NCBI RefSeq assembly: GCF_019645855.1
Contig: NZ_CP080999.1
Span: 1,922,001-1,986,000, forward strand
Direction: 5' to 3'
DNA length: 64,000 nt
Origin: Mycobacterium malmoense
GTDB lineage: Bacteria > Actinomycetota > Actinomycetes > Mycobacteriales > Mycobacteriaceae
Below the pieces are notes generated by a model. The model searched no databases. It worked only from the letters and a program-made list of their open reading frames with translations, and was not told the origin of the DNA. Made by a program: the position numbers and the translations under genes. Below, one piece after another: positions 55,743 through 63,661 of this stretch (its first letter is position 1; each line of letters starts with the position of its first letter).

Positions 55743-57311
55743 TCAAAGCGCGCGGTCGCGGCCCCGCCAATGCGGTTCCCGGAGAACGGCTTTGAGGATC
55801 TTTCCGCTTGCATTGCGGGGGAGGGATGATCGGAACTCGACCGTTCGGGGGCATTTGTAGCCGGCAAGGTTGCGGCGGCAAAACTCGATGACGTCGCTGG
55901 CGTCAATGTCGTTGGCGCTGACCACGAGCGCCATGACGGACTCGCCCCAGCGATCGTCGGGGATACCGATCACCGCGGCATCGGAGATGGCGGGGTGGCC
56001 CATGAGCACGCGTTCCACCTCGGGGCCGTAGACGTTTTCACCCCCCGTGATGATCATGTCCTTGAGCCGGTCGTCGATGTAGAGATAGTTGTCGGTGTCG
56101 AGATGCCCGATGTCGCCGGTGCGCAACCACCCGTCGGGCGTGATCGTTTCGGTCGTTGCCTCCGGCCGATTCAGGTAGCCACTCATGCGCTGATCGCTGC
56201 GCACCCAGATCTCACCCGACTGCCCGCTGGGCACTCGGTCACCGGTGGCCGGATCGATGATCTGGATTTCGCTTCCCGGTGAGGCTTTTCCGGCGGACAG
56301 CAGCAAGTGTGGGCGACGGGAGTCTCGATGATCGGCGGGGCCGAGGGTGGCGGCTGCGCCGGCGACTTCCGTCTGCCCGTAGACCTGAATGAAATTCGCT
56401 GTGGGCCAGGCCGCGAGGGCGCGCTGCAGCAGCGGCAACGGGGTCGGGGCCGCCCCGTACGCGAGATAGCGCAAGTGCGACATGACTTCGGTCGCCGCAC
56501 CGCCCGCGTCGAGGATGCCGGCGATCACCGTGGGCACGAAGAAGGCGTGGGTCGCACCGTCGTTCGCGGCGGCGACCAGGGATGCGACGTCGGGCTCGCG
56601 GGTCACCACCGTCGGCACACCGGCGCGGATGCCAAACAACGCATAGCAGAGGCCGCCGACATGAAACAGTGGCATGGCGACTAAGTTCTTGTCCCCCTGG
56701 GCAAACGGGATTTGCGGGGCCAGGTTGGCGGTGTGATTGACCAGGGCGCGATAACTCAGCAGAACACCTTTTGGCCGCCCGGTCGTTCCCGAGCTGTACA
56801 TCACGACCGCGATGTCGCGGCCATCGACCGCCGCCGATTCCGATAAAGGTGTGGCGGCGCTGAGGAAAGCGTCGTACTCGTCCCCTTTGCCGCCCACCAC
56901 GACGACGCGCTGGAGCCCGGGCGCTCGCTCAATGATTGTGCGGACCGTGGAAGACAGTTCGGCGCCGACGAAAAGCAGCCGCGCGCCGCTGTCGTTGAGA
57001 ACGTGGACCAGTTCCTCGCCGACCGTGCGCCAGTTGACGACGGTGACCGACGCCCCAATCGATGCCGCCGCGAAGAGGGTTTCGAGGCAAGCGGGATGAT
57101 TCTTGTCGAGGAATGCAACGCGATCGCCTTGTGCCACACCGGCTGTTCGTAGCGCGCCCGCGACGTGCCGGATGCGTAACATCCAGTTCGCCCAGGACCA
57201 CCGCCGGTCACGATGGCGGATCGCGAGTGCATCGGGTTTGCTCCGCGCGTGTTGTTCGACGAACCCGACGAGTGTGTCCCTGGTGGCGGTCGTTCCGTCG
57301 GCATGTGTCAT
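55743..57311 (-). CDS. Acyl-CoA ligase (FadD-like), paralogue B
   Basis: The 522-residue ANL enzyme has VVMYSSGTTGRPKGVLLSY, QVYGQTEVAGAAATL, LRTGDIGHLDTDNYLYIDDR and NASGKILKAVLREPHWRG. It is closely related to the ligase at 46327-47868 throughout, but is found with a different partner, the methyltransferase. A GGAGGACC site sits 1-2 bases before the ATG region (57309-57311). Conservation of all catalytic motifs in both copies argues that both are functional. The substrate is unknown. Confidence 0.9.
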   Translation of the reverse strand: MTHADGTTATRDTLVGFVEQHARSKPDALAIRHRDRRWSWANWMLRIRHVAGALRTAGVAQGDRVAFLDKNHPACLETLFAAASIGASVTVVNWRTVGEELVHVLNDSGARLLFVGAELSSTVRTIIERAPGLQRVVVVGGKGDEYDAFLSAATPLSESAAVDGRDIAVVMYSSGTTGRPKGVLLSYRALVNHTANLAPQIPFAQGDKNLVAMPLFHVGGLCYALFGIRAGVPTVVTREPDVASLVAAANDGATHAFFVPTVIAGILDAGGAATEVMSHLRYLAYGAAPTPLPLLQRALAAWPTANFIQVYGQTEVAGAAATLGPADHRDSRRPHLLLSAGKASPGSEIQIIDPATGDRVPSGQSGEIWVRSDQRMSGYLNRPEATTETITPDGWLRTGDIGHLDTDNYLYIDDRLKDMIITGGENVYGPEVERVLMGHPAISDAAVIGIPDDRWGESVMALVVSANDIDASDVIEFCRRNLAGYKCPRTVEFRSSLPRNASGKILKAVLREPHWRGRDRAL

Positions 57312-57578
57312 AGGTCCTCCGTCAACGTCGGTGTCCCGAGCGGGTTTTGGCGATCGAGATCGGCACCGAACAGCATCCGCGGCGCCGCATATGAACGCCG
57401 CATTGCCCCAGTCAAGCCCGCAAGGAGAGGGTCGTCCAGGACCTGCTTTCGAATAGGCAGTAGGCGCGCCCTCCTACGAGGGTGCGGCCCGAGATCGTTC
57501 CAGAAGCTTCGCGAACTCGTGCCCGCGTGTGTCAACATGACAGCGGCGAAAATCCCCCAACCCGACAAGGATCCCGAC

Positions 57579-58367
57579 ATGGTGAGCACCGATCGCGCCC
57601 GTTCCCGGACATTCATCGTGACGGGTGCGGCGTCGGGCATCGGCCTTGCCACCGCGAGGCGCCTGCTGGCCGAGGGCGGCACCGTCGTCGGCGCGGACCT
57701 GGCCGACCCGCCCGATCTCGGCTCCCGGTTCCAATTTGTGGCCGCCGATGTGACCGACGAAGCCGCCATAGCCGCGGTGCTGGCGGCCGTGCCCGGCCGC
57801 CTCGACGGCGTCTTCCACGCCGCCGGCGTCGCCGGGGGCGGCCCCGTCCACCTGCTCGACCGGGCCGAATGGGACCGGGTGATCGGGATCAACCTCACCG
57901 GCACGTTCCTGGTGGCCAAGGCGGCCCTGGCCAGGATGATCGAGCAGCCCCGCGTCGACGGCGAGCGCGGCTCGCTGGTGACCGTCGCCAGCATCGAGGG
58001 CCTGGAAGGTACGGCGGGCGGCAGCTCGTACAACGCGGCCAAGGGCGGCGTCGTTCTGCTGACGAAGAACATCGCGCTCGACTACGGGCCGAGCGGCATC
58101 CGGGCCAACGCCATCTGCCCCGGCTTCATCGAAACGCCAATGGCCCAAAGCGTGTTCGGCCTGCCGGGGATGGAGGGTCCGCTGGCCTCCATCACCACGG
58201 AGCATGCCCTGCAACGGCTGGGCCGGCCGGAGGAGGTCGCGGCCATGGCGGCGTTCCTGCTGTCTACCGCCGCCTCTTTCGTCAGCGGCCAGGCCATTGC
58301 CGTCGACGGCGGCTACACCGCCGGCCGCGACCACGGCGTGGTCAAACTCTTCGGTTTTCCCCAGTGA
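57579..58367 (+). CDS. Short-chain dehydrogenase/reductase
   Basis: The 262-residue SDR has FIVTGAASGIGLATARRLL near the N-terminus, then VVGADLADPP with an Asp that favours NAD(H). It also has FHAAGVAGGG, the catalytic Ser in VTVASIEGLEG, the YNAAKGGV Tyr-Lys pair and the FVSGQAIAVDGGYTAG C-terminal signature. It is a classical SDR of unknown substrate. ATG 57579 has an AAGGA site 7 bases upstream, better than ATG 57537. It is divergent from paralogue B of the ligase, so the two may belong to one pathway. In the 267-bp gap I saw no clear operator. Confidence 0.87.
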   Translation: MVSTDRARSRTFIVTGAASGIGLATARRLLAEGGTVVGADLADPPDLGSRFQFVAADVTDEAAIAAVLAAVPGRLDGVFHAAGVAGGGPVHLLDRAEWDRVIGINLTGTFLVAKAALARMIEQPRVDGERGSLVTVASIEGLEGTAGGSSYNAAKGGVVLLTKNIALDYGPSGIRANAICPGFIETPMAQSVFGLPGMEGPLASITTEHALQRLGRPEEVAAMAAFLLSTAASFVSGQAIAVDGGYTAGRDHGVVKLFGFPQ

Positions 58368-58488
58368 GGCCGCCGCGAGCTACGCACCGGCGTAGATCGG
58401 GGTCCCGAAGCCCCCACGCCTAAAGGCGGTCAGCCACGCGGTTTTTGGCACTATGCGGCGGTGGACTAAGGTTGGGCTAAGGTTGTCC

Positions 58489-59277
58489 GTGGTGCTGCTT
58501 TTCCACATGGTGTTGATCGGCCTGGCCGGGTTCGCCGCCGGCGCCATCAACGCGCTCGTCGGATCGGGCACCCTGATCACGTTCCCCACGCTCGTCGCCC
58601 TCGGCTATCCGCCGGTCACGGCCACCATGTCGAACGCGGTCGGCCTGGTGGCCGGAAGCGTGTCGGGCACCTGGGGTTATCGCGCCGAGCTGGCCGGTCA
58701 GTGGGATCGGTTGCGGTGGCAGCTCCCGGCGTCATTGGCCGGGGCGCTGCTGGGCGCCTTCCTGCTGCTGCATCTGCCCGCAAGGGTGTTCGCCGAGGTC
58801 GTGCCGGTTCTGTTGGTGCTGGCCTTGGTGCTGGTGATGATCGGGCCGCGGCTCCAGTCGTGGGCGTTCCAGCGTGCCGAGCAGGCGGGACGTTCACCCG
58901 AACACACCACGCCGGCGCGGATGGCTGCGCTGGTGCTGGGCACGTTCGCGGTCGGCGTCTACGGCGGCTACTTCACCGCCGCGCAGGGCATCCTGCTCGT
59001 CGGCATCATGGGCGCGCTGCTGCCGGAGTCGGTGCAGCGCATGAACGCGGCCAAGAACCTCATGACTCTGGTGGTGAATGTCGTTGCCGCGGTTGCCTAT
59101 TCGCTGGTGGCCTTCGGCCGCATCAGCTGGCCGGTGGCCGGTCTCATCGCGGCGGGCTCGCTGATCGGGGGATGGGTCGGCGCGCACTATGGGCGCCGGC
59201 TGTCGCCGAAGGCGTTGCGCTCCACCATCGTGGTGGTCGGCCTGATCGGGCTGTACCGCCTGGTCACGGTGGCGTGA
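58489..59277 (+). CDS. TauE/SafE (TSUP) family membrane permease
   Basis: The 262-residue protein has about eight membrane helices in two repeats, each with the family motif region: AGAINALVGSGTLITFPTLVALG near the start and GVYGGYFTAAQGILLVGIMGAL in the middle. TSUP proteins move small anions such as sulfite, sulfoacetate or other organic sulfonates. The start is uncertain: the GTG at 58489 has an AAGG site 6 bases upstream and matches the family start; an ATG at 58453 adds 12 residues. A short direct repeat CTAAGGTTG lies just before it. Confidence 0.82.
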   Translation: MVLLFHMVLIGLAGFAAGAINALVGSGTLITFPTLVALGYPPVTATMSNAVGLVAGSVSGTWGYRAELAGQWDRLRWQLPASLAGALLGAFLLLHLPARVFAEVVPVLLVLALVLVMIGPRLQSWAFQRAEQAGRSPEHTTPARMAALVLGTFAVGVYGGYFTAAQGILLVGIMGALLPESVQRMNAAKNLMTLVVNVVAAVAYSLVAFGRISWPVAGLIAAGSLIGGWVGAHYGRRLSPKALRSTIVVVGLIGLYRLVTVA

Positions 59278-59322
59278 CGAAAGCCCCTCGTCGACCCGCG
59301 GACGGCGGGGTGGGCCGGTAGT

Positions 59323-59760
59323 TCACCGGCGAACCGGCGCCGCGAGCGCGGCGTCCGCCGTCCGGTAAATGGGCAGCATGCCGTGGAGCCCGCACGCGTC
59401 GACAATTCGCGCGACGATCGGCGCGCGACTCACCAGACGCATTTCGATGCCACGCTCGCGACACCGTTGCGCCTCGTCGGCCAGCACAGCGAACGCGCAG
59501 CAGCCCATGAAATCGAGTCCCGTGACGTCGACCACGAGGGGTCCGGGCGGTGTGACGACGCCGGCCGCCTCGCTGACCAGCTGCCGCCACGTGTGCTCGT
59601 TGCAGGCGTCGATCTCACCGCCCGCGTTGATGAGCACCGCCGCGCCGCTGCGGTCGGTGGTCGCCCTCAGCGTGCTGTGTGAATCGCCCAGCTCGTAAAC
59701 CAGCCGCGTGCTGAGCATGAAGTGGGGGCTGGACATAGGTTCCGCAATAACCGGGCTCAT
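59323..59760 (-). CDS. STAS-domain anti-anti-sigma factor-like protein
   Basis: The 145-residue protein has a single STAS domain from about residue 30 (AAVLINAGGEIDACNEHTW, then LVVDVTGLDFMGCCAFAVLA). STAS anti-anti-sigma factors bind anti-sigma factors and are switched off by phosphorylation of a Ser in the DFxGSxG segment. Here that segment is DFMGCCAF, so the Ser is replaced by Cys87-Cys88; regulation may be absent or redox-based. ATG 59760 has a GAGGGAG site 5 bases upstream. It is divergent from a TetR gene. Confidence 0.85.
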   Translation of the reverse strand: MSPVIAEPMSSPHFMLSTRLVYELGDSHSTLRATTDRSGAAVLINAGGEIDACNEHTWRQLVSEAAGVVTPPGPLVVDVTGLDFMGCCAFAVLADEAQRCRERGIEMRLVSRAPIVARIVDACGLHGMLPIYRTADAALAAPVRR

Positions 59761-59814
59761 GATGGACTCCCTCATCGATCGGTGTCGGTGACGCCGGTCT
59801 GGATGCCCGTCCTG

Positions 59815-59881
59815 CTGTCTTAAGACAGACGGTTCGCGAATCGCGAATCTCATTTGTATAACGAGACAGGGCGGTCTGTCT
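59815..59881. promoter_or_regulatory. Two related palindromes between the STAS and TetR genes
   Basis: The perfect 14-bp palindrome CTGTCTTAAGACAG (59815-59828) and the inverted repeat AGACAG-GGCGGT-CTGTCT (59864-59881) use the same half-site, AGACAG/CTGTCT, in opposite arrangement, 48 bp apart centre to centre. They flank a TTCGCGAA palindrome (59833-59840). Both genes start in this divergent gap, so these are likely binding sites of the adjacent TetR protein. Confidence 0.72.
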
Positions 59882-59916
59882 ATATGTCGGGGGTTAAGAG
59901 TATGGTAAGGCTCGCT

Positions 59917-60534
59917 ATGACAAGCCACGATGTCACGACGCCGGCCTCGGCCCGTGAACGAATCCTGGCTGCGGCTTACGAGCTGTTCAGCCGGCGCGGG
60001 ATCCGCGCGGTCGGCACCGACGAGGTGATCGAGCGGGCCAGCGTGGCGAGGGCGACCCTCTACCGTCATTTCGCGACCAAAAACGACCTGGTCCTGGCCG
60101 TGCTGCAGCGGCGTGAAGAACTGTGGACCCATGGCCTCATCGAGGAGCGGTCACGGCAGCGAGGCAACACCCCCGAGGAACAGTTGCTCGCGATCTTTGA
60201 CGTGATGCACGACTGGTTTCAGCTCCGCGACGGTTACGAAGGCTGCTCGTTTATCAACGTGTTGCTCGAGTTGGGGCCGGCCCATCCGGCCGGGCGGGCC
60301 AGCATCGCCCACATCGACCACGTCCGCGACATCGTGCGTCACCGCGCTCTCGCGGCGGGGCTGACCGACGTCGAGGACTTCGCCTCGTCCTGGCACATCC
60401 TGATGAAGGGCGCCATCATCCTCGCGGCCGTGGGTGAGCTGGATGCCGCGCTGCGCGCCCGCAAGATGGCCTGCACGCTTATCGAACAGCACCGGCCGAT
60501 ATCCGCGGCCGACGCCGGTGAGGCCGTGAGCTAG
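59917..60534 (+). CDS. TetR family regulator
   Basis: The 205-residue repressor has a TetR HTH (GIRAVGTDEVIERASVARATLYRHF, abbreviated, at about residues 29-53) and a helical ligand domain with WFQLRDGYEGCSFINVLLELG. The latter is found in a widespread TetR subgroup whose members respond to small hydrophobic molecules. ATG 59917 is chosen from an AAGG site upstream. The gene is divergent from the STAS gene with shared palindromes between them. Confidence 0.86.
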   Translation: MTSHDVTTPASARERILAAAYELFSRRGIRAVGTDEVIERASVARATLYRHFATKNDLVLAVLQRREELWTHGLIEERSRQRGNTPEEQLLAIFDVMHDWFQLRDGYEGCSFINVLLELGPAHPAGRASIAHIDHVRDIVRHRALAAGLTDVEDFASSWHILMKGAIILAAVGELDAALRARKMACTLIEQHRPISAADAGEAVS

Positions 60535-60559
60535 GCCCGGGTTGGCTCGTCGACTTTGA

Positions 60560-60616
60560 TGACTCTGCGCTCACCAGGCACTCTTCTCGTACTTTTGCCT
60601 GGTGGGCGCAGAGTCA
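60560..60616. repeat. Long near-perfect hairpin (21-bp stem, 15-nt loop)
   Basis: The arm 60560-60580 (starting TGACTCTGCGCTCACCAGG) pairs with 60596-60616 with one mismatch that is a G-U wobble in one strand; the loop is 60581-60595. It lies 26 bp after the TetR stop. It is much longer than a usual intrinsic terminator and has no U-run. It may be a bidirectional terminator, a REP-like extragenic element or the trace of a small mobile element. Confidence 0.75.
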
Positions 60617-60730
60617 ACCGCAGCAAGTCAGCGTGACCGGGTGTGCCAGCTGGTCGACCTGCTCTCCGGCGTGGAGAACGAATTGGCATCGCTGCTTCAT
60701 CAACCCCCACAGCACTACCCCTGCCTATAG
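60602..60730 (+). pseudogene. Coding-like remnant or small ORF (42 aa)
   Basis: From a GTG at 60602 the plus strand reads 42 codons, with an amphipathic stretch CQLVDLLSGVENELASLLHQ that looks like true protein, then stops at 60728-60730. The start overlaps the right arm of the hairpin, and no good Shine-Dalgarno is seen. It may be the fragment of a lost gene. I do not recognise a family. Confidence 0.3.
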
Positions 60731-60778
60731 CGACCTGGGTTCAAACGTTTCAGCACCAAGGAGCTGGGTTAGCGGATT

Positions 60779-61441
60779 TCACGCGGCGTCGGCCGGGGTG
60801 CCGGCCTTGCGGTAGTGCTCGGCCTCGAGTTCGGCGATCGCCCGCGAGGTGCGTTCGCGCAGCAGGATCGCGGCGATAAGTCCGCCGATGACCGCGATGA
60901 GTAGCCCGATCCAGGAGAACCGCTCCATCCAGCGTTCGGCGGCCATCCCGGCGAAATACACCAGGGCGGTCGTGCCGCCGGCCCAGCAGATAGCGCCCGA
61001 CACGTTGGCGGCCAGGAAACGCGGGTAGTGCATCTTCAAGGCTCCGGCCAGCGGCCCGGCGAAGATCCGCAGCAGCGCGATGAAGCGGCCGAAGAAGACC
61101 GCCCGAACCCCCCAGCGGTTGAACAACTTTTCGGCGAGGGCGACGTGCCCGGGACCGAAGTGTCTCGGGAACCGCCGGCCGAGCCGGTCGAAGAGCGGCA
61201 TGCCGAACCGGCGCCCGACCGTATAGCCAATCGAGTCGCCGACCACGGCGCCGATCACCGCGGCAATGCCGACGCCGATCGGATTGACCGCCAGGTCGTG
61301 CTGCGACGACATCAACGCCGCGCTGACCAGCACGATCTCGCCGGGCAGCGGTATGCCCAGGCTCTCCATCCCCACCACGCCGCCGACCACCAGGTAGACC
61401 GCGAGCGGCGGGATGGACTGCAGCAAAGCCTCCACATTCAT
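60779..61441 (-). CDS. DedA family membrane protein
   Basis: The 220-residue protein has about five membrane segments and the DedA/SNARE-associated pattern: VVGMESLGIPLPGEIVLVSAA near residues 22-42, GDSIGYTVGRRFG near 68-80 and the conserved FGRFIALLRIFAGPLAG near 117-133. DedA proteins act as lipid flippases or scramblases for polyprenyl-phosphate or phosphatidylethanolamine. The ATG at 61441 overlaps the SGNH hydrolase stop (ATGA), so the two are coupled. Confidence 0.88.
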   Translation of the reverse strand: MNVEALLQSIPPLAVYLVVGGVVGMESLGIPLPGEIVLVSAALMSSQHDLAVNPIGVGIAAVIGAVVGDSIGYTVGRRFGMPLFDRLGRRFPRHFGPGHVALAEKLFNRWGVRAVFFGRFIALLRIFAGPLAGALKMHYPRFLAANVSGAICWAGGTTALVYFAGMAAERWMERFSWIGLLIAVIGGLIAAILLRERTSRAIAELEAEHYRKAGTPADAA

Positions 61442-62283
61442 GGGTCAAGGATGCCTGACCGGCGGTCGAACCGCGCCGTAACGTCGCCGCTTTCCCGCGG
61501 CGCGCCGAGGGGTTCCAGCCGCGGCCGTTTGGGCACCCGCCCGTCGGCCGACGACCGGCCGCGCAGGCGGCGCCAGATCCACGGGATGAAACTGTCGTGG
61601 GTCCAGCGCAGCTGTTCGTAGGCGCTGGCCGGGAACGACAACCGCATGGGATGGCCGCTCGCCTCGGCCCAATCATGGTTGCTGTCAGGCAATTTGAGAG
61701 CTTCGGCGGCCGCGGCCGCAAACAGGATGTGCCCTTGGCTCGACGCGTGCACGCGGTCGACGGCCCACGTGTCCACGTTGTGCATCGAGGGCGCGTTGTA
61801 CAGGTCGACGAGCCGGAACCCGTAGCGATCGGCGGCCGCCGCGATGGCGTCGTTGATGCGGGTGAGCCGCGACGACACAAGCCGGCCGAGCGGAAGGAAT
61901 TGCGCGACGTTGGGGAACGTGGTGGTCACCACCGTCGCCCCCGAATCGGCCAGCGCGGCGTGGACGTGGTCGAGGTCGACAAGGGCACGGCCGAACGATC
62001 GTCCCGGCTGGATGACGTCGTTCATTCCGGCGCACACGGTGATCAGGTCCGGGCGCATCGCCAGCGCCTGCGGAACCTGCTCGCTCAGCACGTCGGCCAT
62101 CCGCTTGCCGCGGATCGCCAGGTTGGCGTATCGCAAACCCGGAAAGAACGAGTCGATCAAGACGGCGAGCCGGTCGGCAAATCCGAGGAGGCCGACGGCG
62201 TCGTCGCCGTCCCATAAGCCCTCGGTCTGACTGTCACCGATGGCGATGTATCGGCGGTATCCGGTCCCAATAGCACCGCACAC
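61438..62283 (-). CDS. SGNH/GDSL-type hydrolase
   Basis: The protein, 281 residues from GTG 62283, carries the SGNH blocks: YIAIGDSQTEGLWDGDD (Ser nucleophile, block I), a Gly in LAIRGKRMADVL (block II), CAGMNDVIQPG with the Asn (block III) and the C-terminal DRVHASSQGH (Asp and His, block V). These enzymes are esterases or lipases, in some cases acting on cell-wall or lipid acyl groups. No clear signal peptide is seen. The start is uncertain; an ATG at 62418 would add 45 residues that do not look conserved. Confidence 0.82.
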   Translation of the reverse strand: MCGAIGTGYRRYIAIGDSQTEGLWDGDDAVGLLGFADRLAVLIDSFFPGLRYANLAIRGKRMADVLSEQVPQALAMRPDLITVCAGMNDVIQPGRSFGRALVDLDHVHAALADSGATVVTTTFPNVAQFLPLGRLVSSRLTRINDAIAAAADRYGFRLVDLYNAPSMHNVDTWAVDRVHASSQGHILFAAAAAEALKLPDSNHDWAEASGHPMRLSFPASAYEQLRWTHDSFIPWIWRRLRGRSSADGRVPKRPRLEPLGAPRESGDVTARFDRRSGILDP

Positions 62284-62692
62284 GAAGCCGAGACTAATCG
62301 CAATTTCGGGCCGCGTGGCCGCGACAAGCTGCCAAAAGTGCCCGAAAGTGGTTGTCTTCTGCAGCGGGGCGCAACGTTCGCCATCCGGCGGGCCGACGAC
62401 CGGTGGGCGAATGCCCAAGTGGCGCAGAGCGGCCGCGGATCCAGTCGAACGAGGCTGGCCACCCGGGTCAGTCGCTGCGCCAAGCAGCTTTGCCAGGTTT
62501 TTACAAGAAGGCTTTGTGCTAATTCACAGCCGGTTGACAACCGAGTATCCAGGAAGCGCGGCTACGGTGGTCACATCAGGTCTACTGCGCATGTGAGAGC
62601 GAAGTAACGCAGGGATAATCGCCGATTTTGCGTGCGTCACCGCATGGCCGTGCGTCACCGCATGGCCATGCGTTCGAGGAAGGACTGGTGCC
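62284..62692. other. Intergenic stretch with an 18-bp tandem repeat
   Basis: If the SGNH gene starts at 62283, about 409 bp lie between it and the next gene. The stretch may include the divergent promoters of both. The only structure I can support is the 18-bp direct repeat at 62632-62667. No convincing ORF with a ribosome-binding site is present. Confidence 0.5.
62632..62667. repeat. 18-bp tandem repeat, two copies
   Basis: The unit GTGCGTCACCGCATGGCC occurs twice in tandem (62632-62649 and 62650-62667), followed by a partial, degenerate third unit (ATGCGTT). It lies just upstream of the DUF2231-Rieske gene and includes several ATG/GTG triplets. Copy number could vary between strains. Confidence 0.85.
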
Positions 62693-63661
62693 ATGGTTGA
62701 TCGGTCACGGCGTGGTCGATTGCGAGAACTCGGACCGCGAGTGCTGTCCGTCATCGGACACCAAGAGTGGCTGGATCGGCCGAGCTATCGGTTTGAGCAC
62801 CTGCTCAGCTTCGCCTATAACGGGCTGGGCGGGGCGCGCGACTCCGTCACCAACGCGCTGCACGGCGTCTGGCTCGGGCACCCGGTGCATCCGCCGCTGG
62901 CATCGCTGACGAGCGGCGCGCTCGGCACGACGGTGGCATTGGATGCGTTCAGCTTGCTGCCGGGCCGGCGCACCACCGAGGTCGGCGAAGCGTCACGGTT
63001 TGCCCGCCGCGCCCTGGGCGTGGGGATTGTGGCGAGCATCGGCTCCGCCATCACCGGCACCACCGATTGGCAGCACACCCACGAGGCGGAGCGCCGGGTG
63101 GGGTTGGTACACGGCCTGGTGAACCTGGCCGCGACCGCGCTGTACGCACAGTCCTGGTGGGACCGTCGCCGGGGCCGCAACCTCCGCGGGATCGCCCTCA
63201 CCGCGCTCGGCTACGCGATCACCCTCGGGGGTGGTTACCTCGGCGGGGCCCTGGTGTTCGAGTCCGGTGTCGGAATCGACCAGTCGGGTGAGCGGCTGCG
63301 CACCAAGGAGTGGACGCCGGTGCTGGCCGCGAGCTCGTTGAATGGGAAACCGGTGCGCGTCGAGGTCGACGGGGTGGGACTGGTGGTGTGCCAGACCAAG
63401 CCGGGAGAGGTGTCGGCGTTCGGTGAGTTCTGCCCGCACCTGGCGGCGCCGATGGCCGACGGCTGGGTCGATCGCGGGCGGATCGTGTGCCCGTGGCACG
63501 GCTCGTGGTTCGAGGCCGAGTCGGGGGAGGTGTTGCGTGGCCCGTCGGCGGCTCCGCTGCCGCGCTACGAGGCCAGGTTGGTCGACGGAATGGTCGAAGT
63601 CCGGGGCGAAGAGGAGATGCGCATCGATGCGCAAAGCGGCGGGAAGGGGATAACCAAGTGA
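62693..63661 (+). CDS. DUF2231 membrane protein fused to a Rieske [2Fe-2S] domain
   Basis: The 322-residue protein has an N-terminal membrane part of about four helices with the DUF2231 signature WLGHPVHPPLASLTSGALG near residues 61-79. The C-terminal Rieske domain (about 205-305) has the cluster ligands in FCPHLAAPM (Cys-x-His) and CPWHGSWF (Cys-x-x-His). It is likely a membrane-bound electron-transfer protein; the partner is unknown. A GAGGAAGGA site precedes the ATG. The stop overlaps the start of the hemerythrin gene, so they are probably co-translated. Confidence 0.86.
   Translation: MVDRSRRGRLRELGPRVLSVIGHQEWLDRPSYRFEHLLSFAYNGLGGARDSVTNALHGVWLGHPVHPPLASLTSGALGTTVALDAFSLLPGRRTTEVGEASRFARRALGVGIVASIGSAITGTTDWQHTHEAERRVGLVHGLVNLAATALYAQSWWDRRRGRNLRGIALTALGYAITLGGGYLGGALVFESGVGIDQSGERLRTKEWTPVLAASSLNGKPVRVEVDGVGLVVCQTKPGEVSAFGEFCPHLAAPMADGWVDRGRIVCPWHGSWFEAESGEVLRGPSAAPLPRYEARLVDGMVEVRGEEEMRIDAQSGGKGITK

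Noticed and set aside
60633..60815. 60-codon plus-strand ORF near the DedA gene
   Set aside because: It overlaps a better coding-like frame and the DedA 3' end, and its composition is not protein-like.
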